Source: Streptomyces sp. SA15 (GTDB taxonomy: Bacteria > Actinomycetota > Actinomycetes > Streptomycetales > Streptomycetaceae). Taken from it: a DNA stretch of 64,000 nt. Where the stretch lies: assembly GCF_002291145.1 (NCBI RefSeq), contig NZ_NTGE01000195.1:1-64000 (forward strand), in the 5' to 3' direction. Under the pieces are notes generated by a model, which had not been told where the DNA came from, ran no database searches, and was given only the letters and a program-made list of their open reading frames with translations. The position numbers and the translations under genes are program-made. Positions within the stretch are counted from its first letter, which is position 1. The number at the start of each line of letters is the position of its first letter. Shown in pieces: positions 43,380 through 51,952 of this stretch.

Positions 43380-46300
43380 ATGGCCGAGACCGCGACCGAA
43401 GCACCCTCCGACTGTTCGAGGACCGAGTCACCCTCCGACCGTCCTCCGACCGAAGCACCCTCCGACCGTTGCCCCACCGAGTCACTGAGCCCCATCCAGC
43501 GCGCCTACCTCGTCGGTGACCAGGAAGGGCTCGAACTGCGCGGACCCGCGCGGTACTACCTGGCGTGCGATCTCGACCCGGCGTGCGTGCCCGGAATCGA
43601 CGACCGGCTCAAGCGGCTGGTACGCGCCAACGGCATCCTGCGGGTGAGCGCCTCCGCCGACCTGTCGCTGGCCGTGCTGCCCGAGGACGCCGCCCGGCGG
43701 ACCGGGGTCGAGGTCCGCCGGGTCGCCGACGCGGAGTTCGACGCCGCCAACGACTCACAGCGCCGCACGTTCACCTCCGACGCCTTCGCCTTCGCCGGAT
43801 GGCCGCAGTGCCAGGTGGTCGTGGTGGCCTCGGAACACCGTGCGCGGCTGCACCTCTGCTACGCCCTGTGGCTCATGGACGCGGCGTCGCTCGACCTGTT
43901 CCTCGCCGGACTCGTCGCGGACCGCGGCACCCCGGGCCTCGAGGGCACCCCGGACACACAGACGGCCGTACGGACTCCGGCGCGGGCGGGCCGCCGGGAC
44001 CGCTCCGCACGGGACCGCCGGTTCTGGCGCGAGCGTGCCGCGACCCTCGCCGACGCCGCGGAGCTGCCGCTGCGGCCCAACTGGCGGCAGGCCGGCCCCG
44101 GTGTGTCACACCGCACGGTCACCGTGGAGGCGGCTGTGGCGGAGCAGGTCGCCAAGACGGCGCGCGAGTACGGGCTGACGCCCCCGATGGTCTACCTCGC
44201 GGCCTACGGCGCCCTGCTCGGCCGGACCGCAGGCCAGGCCGCCCACACGCTCACCGTGTTGTACTCGCGGCGCGTGCACCCGTTGACGTACGGCACGCTC
44301 GGCAACGACGGCACCACGATGCCGCTGGAGGTTCCCGCGTCGACCGGGCGGAGCTTCCTGGAACTCGCCCGGACCGTGCAGAGCCGCTTCCTGGGGCAGG
44401 CCGTGCACGGCTCGCTCGGCGGAGCGGAGATCGCGCGGCTCGGCGACCCCGGTGCCGATCCCCGCCGGCTGCCGTACCCCCTCACCTTCACGGCGCTGGA
44501 AGCGGACGGGCGGGGTGAGGAGGCCCTCGGTCTCCGGCGGCGCTGGGACGACGTCCAGCTGAGGGTGCCTCAAGTGCTGCTCGACCACCAGGTGTTCCTG
44601 GAATCGGACGGACGCGTCCGGCTGGGCTTCGACTGGCGCACCGACGCCTTCGACGCCGGGTTCGTCGAGGACTTCGCGGACCAGTACACGGCCTTCGTCC
44701 TGGAACTAGCGCCCCGGCAGGCAACGTTCGTCCCGTCGCGACGCCCGGCACGTACTCTCGCCGCACCGGCCGAAAGCCCAAGTACGTCCGGTCCATCGAC
44801 GGAGCCTTCCGGCCGGCACGCCGAGAGCACGCACCGACTGCGGTCTTCGGCCGCTGCGCGGCGGGCGCTCCTTGACGGGCAAACGTTGCCTGCCGGGGCA
44901 CTAGCCGCCGACGACGAGCGCTGGACCCGCGTCCCCGGACGCACCACGGACACGCCGCCGGTGCGGCAACAGGCCCCGGCCGCCCCGCGGTCGGTACCGG
45001 GCCGCGCGGACGGCATGGTGGGCGGCACGGCGGGCGGCACGCTGCATGAGCGGGTGCTGCTCCGCGCCGCCGACACCCCCGAGGCGCCCGCCGTGCACGA
45101 CGCACACGGCAGCCTCACCTACGGCGAACTGGTCACCCACGCCTCCGCGCTCGCGGACCTGCTGCTCGCCACGGGCGCGCGTGCCGGGGACCGGGTCGCC
45201 GTCCAACTGCCGCGCGGGCGGGGACAGGTCGTCGCCGTCCTCGGCAGCCTGCTCGCCGGGTGCGTCTACATCCCCCTCGATCACGGGACGCCGGACGGAC
45301 GTCTGGACAGCATCGCGCGGCGCGGCGGCGTACGGTTCGCGGTCACCGAGGGGCGGCAGGCCGCCGACGACCGCTGGCGCGACCGCGGTGTGACACCGCT
45401 CGCCCTTCCGGCCCCGGGCGCGCGGGTGGCCCGCTCCGGTGACGGCGGCGACACCACGGCGTACATCATCTTCACCTCGGGTTCGACCGGCGAGCCCAAG
45501 GGTGTCGTCATCTCGCACCCGGCCGTCCTCAACACCATCGACGCGGTGAACGACCGGCTCGGCCTCGGTCCGGACGACCGCGTGCTCTCGGTCTCCTCCC
45601 TGGGTTTCGACCTCTCGGTGTACGACGTCTTCGGGCCGCTGCTGTGCGGTGGCTCCGTGGTGATGCTGTCGGAGGAGACCGCCAGGAACCCCGCGGCATG
45701 GACGGAACTCATCGCGGCACACGGCGTGACGGTGTGGAACTCGGCCCCGGCACTGGCCTCGCTGCTGGCCGAGGAGCGGACGGCCACGCCGACCGTGCGG
45801 GCCTTCCTGCTGAGCGGCGACTGGATACCGCTCTCTTTGCCGGCCGCCCTCGGACGTCTCGCGCCCGACGCGGAGGTCATCAGCCTGGGCGGGGCCACCG
45901 AAGGCTCCATCTGGTCCATCTGGCACCGGATCGACGAGGCCGACCGCACGGGCCGCTCCATCCCCTACGGCAAGGCCATGCCCGGCCAACAGATCCTGGT
46001 GCTGGACGCCGACGGCCGGGAGTGCCCGGACTGGCACATCGGCGCCATCCACATCGCCGGAGCGGGCGTGGCGGACGGCTACGCGAACGACCCGGACAAG
46101 ACCCGGGCCGCCTTCCTCGACGATCCCGTCTTCGGCCGGATGTACCGCACCGGGGACCGCGGCCGCCGTCACCCGGGCGGCGTCGTGGAGTTCCTCGGCC
46201 GCACCGACACCCAGGTCAAGCTCAACGGGCACCGGGTGGAGCTGGGCGAGATAGAGCACGTCCTGCAGCACGCGCCCGGCGTACTGCGCTGCGCGGTCAG

Positions 46301-47549
46301 CGTCCGCGGCGAGGCCCGCCGCAAGCGGCTCGTCGGCTGCGTGACCCTGGCGGCGGACGCCCCGGCCACCTGGCGACAGGACGCCCACACCGCGCTCCGG
46401 GACGCACTGCCGCCGTACATGGTCCCGGACGCGCTCATCGAGCTGGATTCGATCCCCCTGACCTCCAACGGAAAGGTCGACCGGCGCCGTCTGGAGACCC
46501 TGCCGCTCGACGAGGCCACCGCCACGGACACGCCGGCCCCCCGGGCCCTGGACCTGCACGGCCGTGAAGTGGCGCTGTGCTGGCAGGAGGTGCTGGGCGA
46601 CCCCCCGGGCGCGGAGAGCTTCTTCGAGGCCGGCGGCGGTTCGTACGACGCGATCCGGCTGCTGTCGCTGCTGCGCGGCAGGTTCGGCTACGACGTGCCG
46701 TTCGGCGCGTTCATGGCGGACCCGACCGTGACCGGCCTGGCCGCGCTGTGCCAAGGGGCGCGCACCTCGGGCAGCCGGGGCGTGTGGACGTACCGGCCGC
46801 GCGCGAGCGGCACACCCGGGCTACGGCTGGTCCTCTTCCCACCGGTGGGCGGCGGAGTGTCCTGTTACCACGGCCTGATCCGAGCGCTGACCGGCGACGT
46901 CGACGTCCATGTCATCGGCTTCGACGGTCCACTGCGCGACATGCGGGGCGAAGCGTCGGGCGGAACGTCGGTCGTGGTGCCCGGCGAAACGCCGGGCGGA
47001 CGCCCCACCCTGGCCGCGCTCGCCCGCCGCTGTCTCGAACAGCTCCCCGCCGGGTCCCTGTCCGACGGCGTGCCGCACGTCTTCGCCGGCTGGTCGTTCG
47101 GCGGGGCCCTGGCCTTCGAGGCCGCCCGGATCTGCGGTACCCCGGTGCGCCGGGTGGTGGTCGTGGACACCCCGGTCTCCGCTGCCGCCCGAGGGGGCGG
47201 CGACGAGCCCTTCGAGCCGTCACTCGACGGTTTCCTCCGGGACGTCCGGGAGACCAGCGGCGTACAGGTCGAGGCCGAGGAGGCCGCCACGGACCCGGCG
47301 CTGCGCGGCCGGTTCGAGGTGTACCGGCAGAACATGACGCTGCTGCGCGACTGGGAACCGACTCCCGCGCCCGTACCGGTCGTGGAGTTCAGGGCCGTGG
47401 ACGGCCCGGCCGAGCCCGACGCCGGGGCCTGGAGCGAAGTCGCCCGCGTCGAGGCGTCGGCGCCGCTGACCGGCGGGCACTTCGATGTGTTCGAGGGGGA
47501 CAACGTGCGGCGCGTCACAGACGCCATCGAGGAGGGGGAGACCCGATGA
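43380..47549 (+). CDS. NRPS, domains Cy-like, A (cysteine), T, TE
   Basis: 1389 residues, starting one base after the decarboxylase stop. Residues 36-440: heterocyclization-type condensation domain (LSPIQRAYLVGDQEG), but the DxxxxD motif reads ALWLMDAAS, Ala replacing the first Asp at about 162. Residues 555-1010: adenylation domain with FTSGSTGEPKG (near 694) and pocket elements FDLSVYDVFG, VWNSAPAL, FLLSGDWIP and LGGATEGSIWSIW, matching the known cysteine code D-L-Y-N-L-S-x-I-W. Carrier Ser in GGGSYDAIRL (near 1085). Residues 1135-1385: type I thioesterase with GWSFGG (Ser near 1238), VVVDTPVS and GGHFDVF. Predicted to activate Cys and release the product. Whether it cyclises Cys to thiazoline is doubtful. 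Confidence 0.93.
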   Translation: MAETATEAPSDCSRTESPSDRPPTEAPSDRCPTESLSPIQRAYLVGDQEGLELRGPARYYLACDLDPACVPGIDDRLKRLVRANGILRVSASADLSLAVLPEDAARRTGVEVRRVADAEFDAANDSQRRTFTSDAFAFAGWPQCQVVVVASEHRARLHLCYALWLMDAASLDLFLAGLVADRGTPGLEGTPDTQTAVRTPARAGRRDRSARDRRFWRERAATLADAAELPLRPNWRQAGPGVSHRTVTVEAAVAEQVAKTAREYGLTPPMVYLAAYGALLGRTAGQAAHTLTVLYSRRVHPLTYGTLGNDGTTMPLEVPASTGRSFLELARTVQSRFLGQAVHGSLGGAEIARLGDPGADPRRLPYPLTFTALEADGRGEEALGLRRRWDDVQLRVPQVLLDHQVFLESDGRVRLGFDWRTDAFDAGFVEDFADQYTAFVLELAPRQATFVPSRRPARTLAAPAESPSTSGPSTEPSGRHAESTHRLRSSAAARRALLDGQTLPAGALAADDERWTRVPGRTTDTPPVRQQAPAAPRSVPGRADGMVGGTAGGTLHERVLLRAADTPEAPAVHDAHGSLTYGELVTHASALADLLLATGARAGDRVAVQLPRGRGQVVAVLGSLLAGCVYIPLDHGTPDGRLDSIARRGGVRFAVTEGRQAADDRWRDRGVTPLALPAPGARVARSGDGGDTTAYIIFTSGSTGEPKGVVISHPAVLNTIDAVNDRLGLGPDDRVLSVSSLGFDLSVYDVFGPLLCGGSVVMLSEETARNPAAWTELIAAHGVTVWNSAPALASLLAEERTATPTVRAFLLSGDWIPLSLPAALGRLAPDAEVISLGGATEGSIWSIWHRIDEADRTGRSIPYGKAMPGQQILVLDADGRECPDWHIGAIHIAGAGVADGYANDPDKTRAAFLDDPVFGRMYRTGDRGRRHPGGVVEFLGRTDTQVKLNGHRVELGEIEHVLQHAPGVLRCAVSVRGEARRKRLVGCVTLAADAPATWRQDAHTALRDALPPYMVPDALIELDSIPLTSNGKVDRRRLETLPLDEATATDTPAPRALDLHGREVALCWQEVLGDPPGAESFFEAGGGSYDAIRLLSLLRGRFGYDVPFGAFMADPTVTGLAALCQGARTSGSRGVWTYRPRASGTPGLRLVLFPPVGGGVSCYHGLIRALTGDVDVHVIGFDGPLRDMRGEASGGTSVVVPGETPGGRPTLAALARRCLEQLPAGSLSDGVPHVFAGWSFGGALAFEAARICGTPVRRVVVVDTPVSAAARGGGDEPFEPSLDGFLRDVRETSGVQVEAEEAATDPALRGRFEVYRQNMTLLRDWEPTPAPVPVVEFRAVDGPAEPDAGAWSEVARVEASAPLTGGHFDVFEGDNVRRVTDAIEEGETR

Positions 47550-47782
47550 CCGACGCCATGGTGCGTACCGCCATCGTCGAGGAGCTGAAGGCCCGCGGCT
47601 ACGCGGTGCCCGAGTCCGGGCAGCAGCTCGATCTGGTCGGCCTCGGCGTCAACTCGGCCGCACTGATCCAGATCCTGTCCGCGCTGGAGGACACCTTCGA
47701 CGTCGACCTCGACGTCGAGCAGCTGTTCTCGGAACCGGTGACGGTGGCGCGGCTGGAGGCCCAGATCGCGACGCTGCTCTGA
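47546..47782 (+). CDS. Free-standing acyl/peptidyl carrier protein
   Basis: 78 residues, ATGA overlap with the NRPS. Carrier-protein fold with phosphopantetheine Ser in LVGLGVNSAALIQIL (about residue 37). Could carry the acid activated by the AMP ligase at 35655 or present a substrate to the acyl-CoA-dehydrogenase-like enzyme. Too short for any additional domain. Confidence 0.9.
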   Translation: MTDAMVRTAIVEELKARGYAVPESGQQLDLVGLGVNSAALIQILSALEDTFDVDLDVEQLFSEPVTVARLEAQIATLL

Positions 47783-47861
47783 CCGTCCCTCTGTTCCACC
47801 ACAGCAGGCATCACCCACACAGACGCCCAGACGCCCAGACACACCTAGAGAGGGACAGCCC

Positions 47862-48695
47862 GTGTCCGTGAACGGCAGCCTCCAGACGTTGACCCCGTCC
47901 GGCATGGGGGCACTCATACCGTGGAGCTCGGACGGCTCCGACGGCTCCATCCCGGAACTCGCCCAGCGGGCCAAGCAGGCCGCGCTGCACCGCGGATGCG
48001 CCCTCGTCCGGGGCCTGACGCTGGACGAGGACGCCTTCAAACTGCTGGTCCGCTCGCTGGGCGACACCGCGGACCACAGGTTCGGCGAGGGCCAGGCCGA
48101 TCTGCTCAAGCTCAACGCCTCCCGCGAGGAGGGCAAGATCGTCACCGGCCGCGGCCCGCTGCCGCTGCACACGGACGGTCTGCTGGTGGGGTCGCGGGTG
48201 GACCTGATCATCCTGTACGCGGCGGAGTTCTCCGACGCCCCCGGCTCCGGTGAGACGTACGTCAGCGACCAGCTCACCGCCTGGCAGGAGATGCCCGGGC
48301 ATCTGCGCCGCGTGCTGGACGAGTACGAGATCGAGTACCTGGTCACGGAGCGCGGGTACTTCCCGACGGTCCCCGAGGACTGGTACGCGATCCCCGCCAC
48401 CCGCGACTACGGCCGCGTCAGGTCCCTGAACCTGGCGACCGCCTTTCCGCCCGACGTCACCCCCCGCTCCTGGGACGTGCGGGTCAAGGGCATGGAACCC
48501 GGGCTGTCCGACCGGTTCTTCGCCGAGCTGGACACCTTCCTCCGGTCCGAGCGGTACGCGTACACCCACCGGTGGGAGGTCGGCGACCTGCTGATCATCG
48601 ACAACCAGCGGACCCTGCACGGCCGGACCGCCATCAGCCCCGGCGGCACCCGCGTCCTCTTCCGCGGCCAGCTGACCCTCTCCGACACCCCGTAG
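47862..48695 (+). CDS. CarC-like Fe(II)/2-oxoglutarate oxygenase (carbapenem synthase type)
   Basis: 277 residues, GTG start after GAGAGGGACA. TauD/TfdA fold. The iron ligands fall at His103, Asp105 (PLHTDG) and His253 (RTLHGRT), nearly the H101/D103/H251 numbering of Pectobacterium CarC. Recalled CarC blocks align throughout: GKIVTGRGPLPLHTDG, LYAAEFSD, QEMPGHLRRVLDE, TERGYFPTV, HRWEVGDLLIIDNQR. CarC converts (3S,5S)-carbapenam to (5R)-carbapenem by C5 epimerisation and C2-C3 desaturation. Same predicted job here, or a related oxidation. Lies 79 bases after the carrier gene. Confidence 0.85.
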   Translation: MSVNGSLQTLTPSGMGALIPWSSDGSDGSIPELAQRAKQAALHRGCALVRGLTLDEDAFKLLVRSLGDTADHRFGEGQADLLKLNASREEGKIVTGRGPLPLHTDGLLVGSRVDLIILYAAEFSDAPGSGETYVSDQLTAWQEMPGHLRRVLDEYEIEYLVTERGYFPTVPEDWYAIPATRDYGRVRSLNLATAFPPDVTPRSWDVRVKGMEPGLSDRFFAELDTFLRSERYAYTHRWEVGDLLIIDNQRTLHGRTAISPGGTRVLFRGQLTLSDTP

Positions 48696-48763
48696 CCCCG
48701 AGCCCACTCCCGCCCACCTCCACAGGCACCCCTCCGCAGGCGCCCATCTCCACAGGAGCCGAC

Positions 48764-49276
48764 ATGCTCAAGCCCCGCCAGCCCGTGCCCGCCCTCGACG
48801 TTCCGCTGGCCGACGGCGGCCGCTGGGTGCTCGCCGAGCAGCGCCCCGACCGTTTCAGCCTGGTGGTCTTCTACCGGGGCGTGCACTGCCCGATGTGCAA
48901 GGCGTACGTGACCCAGCTCGACTCCCTCGTCGACAGCCTGACCGAGGTCGGCGTGACCTCCGTCCTCGCGGTGAGCGGGGACGACGAGGCCCGGGCCCGG
49001 CGGGCCGTCGACGAGTGGGAGATCAGCCGCGTCCCCCTCGGTTACGGGCTGAGCCCCGAGTCGATGCGGGAATGGGGGCTGTACCGCTCCAAGGCCATCA
49101 AGGAAGGCCAGCCGAACGAGTTCAGCGAGCCCGGCCTGTTCATCGTCCGCCCGGACGGCACGCTGTACGCGTCGGTGCTGGGCACCCTGCCTTTCCTGCG
49201 GCCGCACCTCGACGAGGTCGTGGAGACCATCCGCTGGGTCAACGAACACGACTACCCGGCACGGGGCGAGCTGTGA
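48764..49276 (+). CDS. Peroxiredoxin-like (AhpC/TSA, thioredoxin-fold) protein
   Basis: 170 residues from the ATG at 48764. Thioredoxin-like fold with FYRGVHCPMCKAYVTQL (Cys-x-x-Cys near 46-49), PLGYGLSPESMREWGLY, and GLFIVRPDGTLYASV. Peroxiredoxin-like family 2 style. May reduce peroxides or disulfides, or protect a thiol intermediate. GTGA overlap couples it to the rhodanese gene. Confidence 0.85.
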   Translation: MLKPRQPVPALDVPLADGGRWVLAEQRPDRFSLVVFYRGVHCPMCKAYVTQLDSLVDSLTEVGVTSVLAVSGDDEARARRAVDEWEISRVPLGYGLSPESMREWGLYRSKAIKEGQPNEFSEPGLFIVRPDGTLYASVLGTLPFLRPHLDEVVETIRWVNEHDYPARGEL

Positions 49277-49638
49277 GCCCCGGCGACGGCACCTCGCCCG
49301 CGCCCGAGCCGTCCGGCTTCGCCGTCACGCCCGAGCAGCTCAAGGAGATGCTCGACCGGGGCGACGCGATCGACCTCATCGACATCCGCGAGCCCTACGA
49401 GTGGGACATCGTCCGCATCCCCGGCGCACGGCTGGTGCCCATGGGGCAGTGGCTGAGCGGGGAGGCCCTGGCCGGCCTGCGCCGGGACCTGCGGCCCGTC
49501 TTCTACTGCCGGACCGGCGTCCGCACGCTCGACGTCCTCGCCGTGGCGCGGCGGGCCGGGTACGCCGATGCCGTCCACCTGGAAGGCGGAGTCGTGGCCT
49601 GGGCGAACCGGATCGACCCCAGCCTCCCGGTCTACTGA
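49273..49638 (+). CDS. Rhodanese-domain protein
   Basis: 121 residues from the GTG at 49273. Single rhodanese domain: DAIDLIDIREPYEWDIVRIPGARLVPM and the persulfide-forming loop FYCRTGVRTLDVL (Cys near 79, six-residue loop CRTGVR). Transfers sulfane sulfur or handles persulfides. Coupled to the peroxiredoxin-like gene, so the pair probably manages sulfur or thiol redox chemistry in the cluster. Confidence 0.88.
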   Translation: MSPGDGTSPAPEPSGFAVTPEQLKEMLDRGDAIDLIDIREPYEWDIVRIPGARLVPMGQWLSGEALAGLRRDLRPVFYCRTGVRTLDVLAVARRAGYADAVHLEGGVVAWANRIDPSLPVY

Positions 49639-49712
49639 CCCGGCTCCGCGCCGCCGCACGACCGTTCCGTACACCGCTTCGCACACGAACAACAAGAATT
49701 CGGGAGAACACG

Positions 49713-50492
49713 ATGTCAACCACCGACGCCGTGACGGCGAGCATGGAATGCGAGATCCTGCCGGGCGGGGTCGCTCGGGTGGAGTTCTCGCAGGCGCACG
49801 AGCAGAACCCGTTCAGCCGGGCGCGGATGCGCGAACTGAGCGCGCTGATGCACACGCTGGACGCCGACGACGACGTGGCGTCGATCGTCCTGTACGGCGG
49901 TGCCGGCCGCTCCTTCGGGGCCGGCGGGGACTTCCACGAGGTCTCGGAGTTCTCCGGTGGCGACGAGGTCGACGCCTGGATCGACGACATCACGGACCTC
50001 TACAGCACCATCGCCGGGATATCGAAGCCCGTCGTGGCGGCCATCGACGGCTATGCCATCGGAGTCGGCCTGCAGATCGCCCTCTGTTGCGACCTGCGCA
50101 TCGGCAGCCGGGCCGCGACGCTGGTCATGCCCGAGTTCCGGGTCGGCATCGCCTGCAACTTCGGCGGTTACATGCTGGAGACCGTGGTGGGCCGCGGCGT
50201 CATGCAGGAGATGCTCTACACCTGCGCCGAATGGCCCGCCGAGCGGGCCCTCGCCGACCGGCTGCTCCACGAGGTCACTGACCCCGACGAGCTGCTGGAG
50301 CGAGCCCTGGACCACGCCCGGCGCATCGCCTCGTACACCAGGGCCGCCGTCCAGTCGACCCGTTCCCGGGTCAACGGCCCGTTCGTCGAGGGTCTTCAGC
50401 GGGTCCGGGACGAGGGCAAGCGCTCGCACCGCACCGCGTTCTCGGCGGGCGAGGCCCAGCAACGCATGCGCCGCGTCATCGGAAAGGTCTGA
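49713..50492 (+). CDS. CarB-like carboxymethylproline synthase (crotonase superfamily)
   Basis: 259 residues from the ATG at 49713. Not an ordinary enoyl-CoA hydratase: blocks agree with recalled Pectobacterium CarB, such as QNPFSRARM (HNPFSRTL), YGGAGRSFGAGGDFHEV (YGGAERSFSAGGDFNEV), DAWIDDITDLY, KPVVAAIDGYAIGVG, VMPEFRVGIAC (catalytic Glu, here about 141, CarB Glu131) and KRSHRTAFSAGEAQ with the conserved His. CarB decarboxylates malonyl-CoA and condenses it with pyrroline-5-carboxylate/glutamate semialdehyde, giving (2S,5S)-carboxymethylproline, the first committed carbapenem step. Five bases separate it from the CarA-like gene. Confidence 0.88.
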   Translation: MSTTDAVTASMECEILPGGVARVEFSQAHEQNPFSRARMRELSALMHTLDADDDVASIVLYGGAGRSFGAGGDFHEVSEFSGGDEVDAWIDDITDLYSTIAGISKPVVAAIDGYAIGVGLQIALCCDLRIGSRAATLVMPEFRVGIACNFGGYMLETVVGRGVMQEMLYTCAEWPAERALADRLLHEVTDPDELLERALDHARRIASYTRAAVQSTRSRVNGPFVEGLQRVRDEGKRSHRTAFSAGEAQQRMRRVIGKV

Positions 50493-50497
50493 ACCAC

Positions 50498-51925
50498 ATG
50501 ACTCCGCTGAGCAAGTGGTGCGTGGTCGGCAACACGCCGATACCGGACCTGGCCCCGCTCGCCCGAAGCGCCGACCTCGACGGCCTGCACGCCTACTATC
50601 GGGGACCCGACGACGCCGTACTCCCCGACGGGCCCTTCGCCCTGGACGTACGGAGCCTGACCCTCCATCAGGACGCACGGCACGAGGACCATCGCTCCTT
50701 CCTGCGCGTCGAGCCGGAGACGGTCACCGTCCGCGTCTCCCCGCTCAACGAGGATCCGGTCTACTACGCGGTGAACCGGCTGCGGGGCCTGTTCGTCTAC
50801 TTCACGGACCTCCTCCTCGCCCCGCTCGTCCTGCCCGCTCTCGGCAGGTCCGTCGAGATCACGCGCACGCCCCCCGTCCACGCGACGGACACGCCGCTGC
50901 TCGGCGTCAGCCGACTGCCGTACGGCGTCCTGACCAGGACGCGGCGGCGGGGCGGGACATGGCTGACCGACGCGAGCGACGAGTACGACCCTCTCGCCGG
51001 CTTTCGCGCGCCCCACCGGGACGACCCGCTCGCCGCCGGAGAGGCCCAGATCGAGGCGCTGACGGCGGAGATCGAACGGATCGACAGGGCCACGCCCGAC
51101 GGGACCCGCTACGCCACCCTGCTGTCGGGCGGCATCGACTCCGGGACGGTGACGTACCTGGCGGCGACGTCGGGGCTGTCCGTCACCCCGTACAGCGTGG
51201 GCACTCCCTGGGGCGACGAGCTGGCGGACGCCGCCGAGTTGTGCGCGGAGCTGGGCATCGGTCTGGAGCCCGTGCAGCTGACCGAGGACCAGATCGTGGC
51301 GTCCATCCCGGAGGCCGTCCGCTGGCTGGGCGTGACCGAGCCCGAGGTGGTCGAGGTGGCGCTGACGGCCACAACGGTGCAGCGGCTCGGGGCGATCCCC
51401 GAGGACCGGGTGCTGCTGACGGGATACGGGAGCGATCTGATCAACGCGGGCCTCTACCGGCCGTACGACCACCGGGACGAACTGATCGAGCAGGTCCTCA
51501 CCGCCGTCGACCGCACCCGGTACAGCAACGAGCTGTCCAACCGGATGCCGCTGGCGTACGGAACCGCCACGCACCACCCGTTCTGGTCCTGGCCCGTGAT
51601 GCGGGTCGCCCTGGAGACCGCGCCCGAGTGCAAGGTCAGGGAGGGACGCGAGAAGTACCATCTGCGGGCCGCGATGGGCACCCGGCTCGCCGAGCCCATC
51701 GCCTGGCGCAGGAAGATCGCCGTGCACCACGGCGGGGGCCTGCAGCAGGGGGTGATCCGCCGTCTGGAGAAGGAGACGGGCACCGAGGAGCGGGGGCGGT
51801 TCTACGCCGCCTGCTTCACGGAGCTGGTGCTCCGGGCGGCCGGTGGCGAACTGGAGCCCGCCGACCCCTGGTCCCTGTTCGAGGCGGCGGTACGCCGGGT
51901 GCGGGACGGGGCCGACGGGCGGTGA
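50498..51925 (+). CDS. CarA-like carbapenam/beta-lactam synthetase
   Basis: 475 residues (CarA about 503). The N-terminal domain lacks the Cys of active glutaminases, as in CarA and BLS. The C-terminal ATP-binding synthetase domain has PPi loop LLSGGIDSGTVTYLA (Ser near 210), YSVGTPWGDELADAAELC, LLTGYGSDLINAGLY, HPFWSWPVMRVAL and IAWRRKIAVHHGGGLQQ with the essential Lys, all matching recalled CarA blocks (GYGSDLLFGGI, HPFWSHSL, IVWRKKIGIHEG). It adenylates the carboxymethyl carboxylate and closes the four-membered lactam. Last gene of the operon. Confidence 0.87.
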   Translation: MTPLSKWCVVGNTPIPDLAPLARSADLDGLHAYYRGPDDAVLPDGPFALDVRSLTLHQDARHEDHRSFLRVEPETVTVRVSPLNEDPVYYAVNRLRGLFVYFTDLLLAPLVLPALGRSVEITRTPPVHATDTPLLGVSRLPYGVLTRTRRRGGTWLTDASDEYDPLAGFRAPHRDDPLAAGEAQIEALTAEIERIDRATPDGTRYATLLSGGIDSGTVTYLAATSGLSVTPYSVGTPWGDELADAAELCAELGIGLEPVQLTEDQIVASIPEAVRWLGVTEPEVVEVALTATTVQRLGAIPEDRVLLTGYGSDLINAGLYRPYDHRDELIEQVLTAVDRTRYSNELSNRMPLAYGTATHHPFWSWPVMRVALETAPECKVREGREKYHLRAAMGTRLAEPIAWRRKIAVHHGGGLQQGVIRRLEKETGTEERGRFYAACFTELVLRAAGGELEPADPWSLFEAAVRRVRDGADGR

Positions 51926-51952
51926 ACGGCTCGTGCGCGGCCGGTGGGCGGG

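Noticed and set aside
46865..48400. 511-residue minus-strand open frame
   Set aside because: Crosses the thioesterase, carrier and CarC-like genes; low-complexity Ser/Pro/Arg composition.
49713..50492. Ordinary enoyl-CoA hydratase
   Set aside because: Conserved blocks fit CarB instead, and the neighbour is a carbapenam-synthetase-like protein.
50498..51925. Asparagine synthetase
   Set aside because: No N-terminal catalytic Cys, and synthetase-domain blocks match CarA/BLS.
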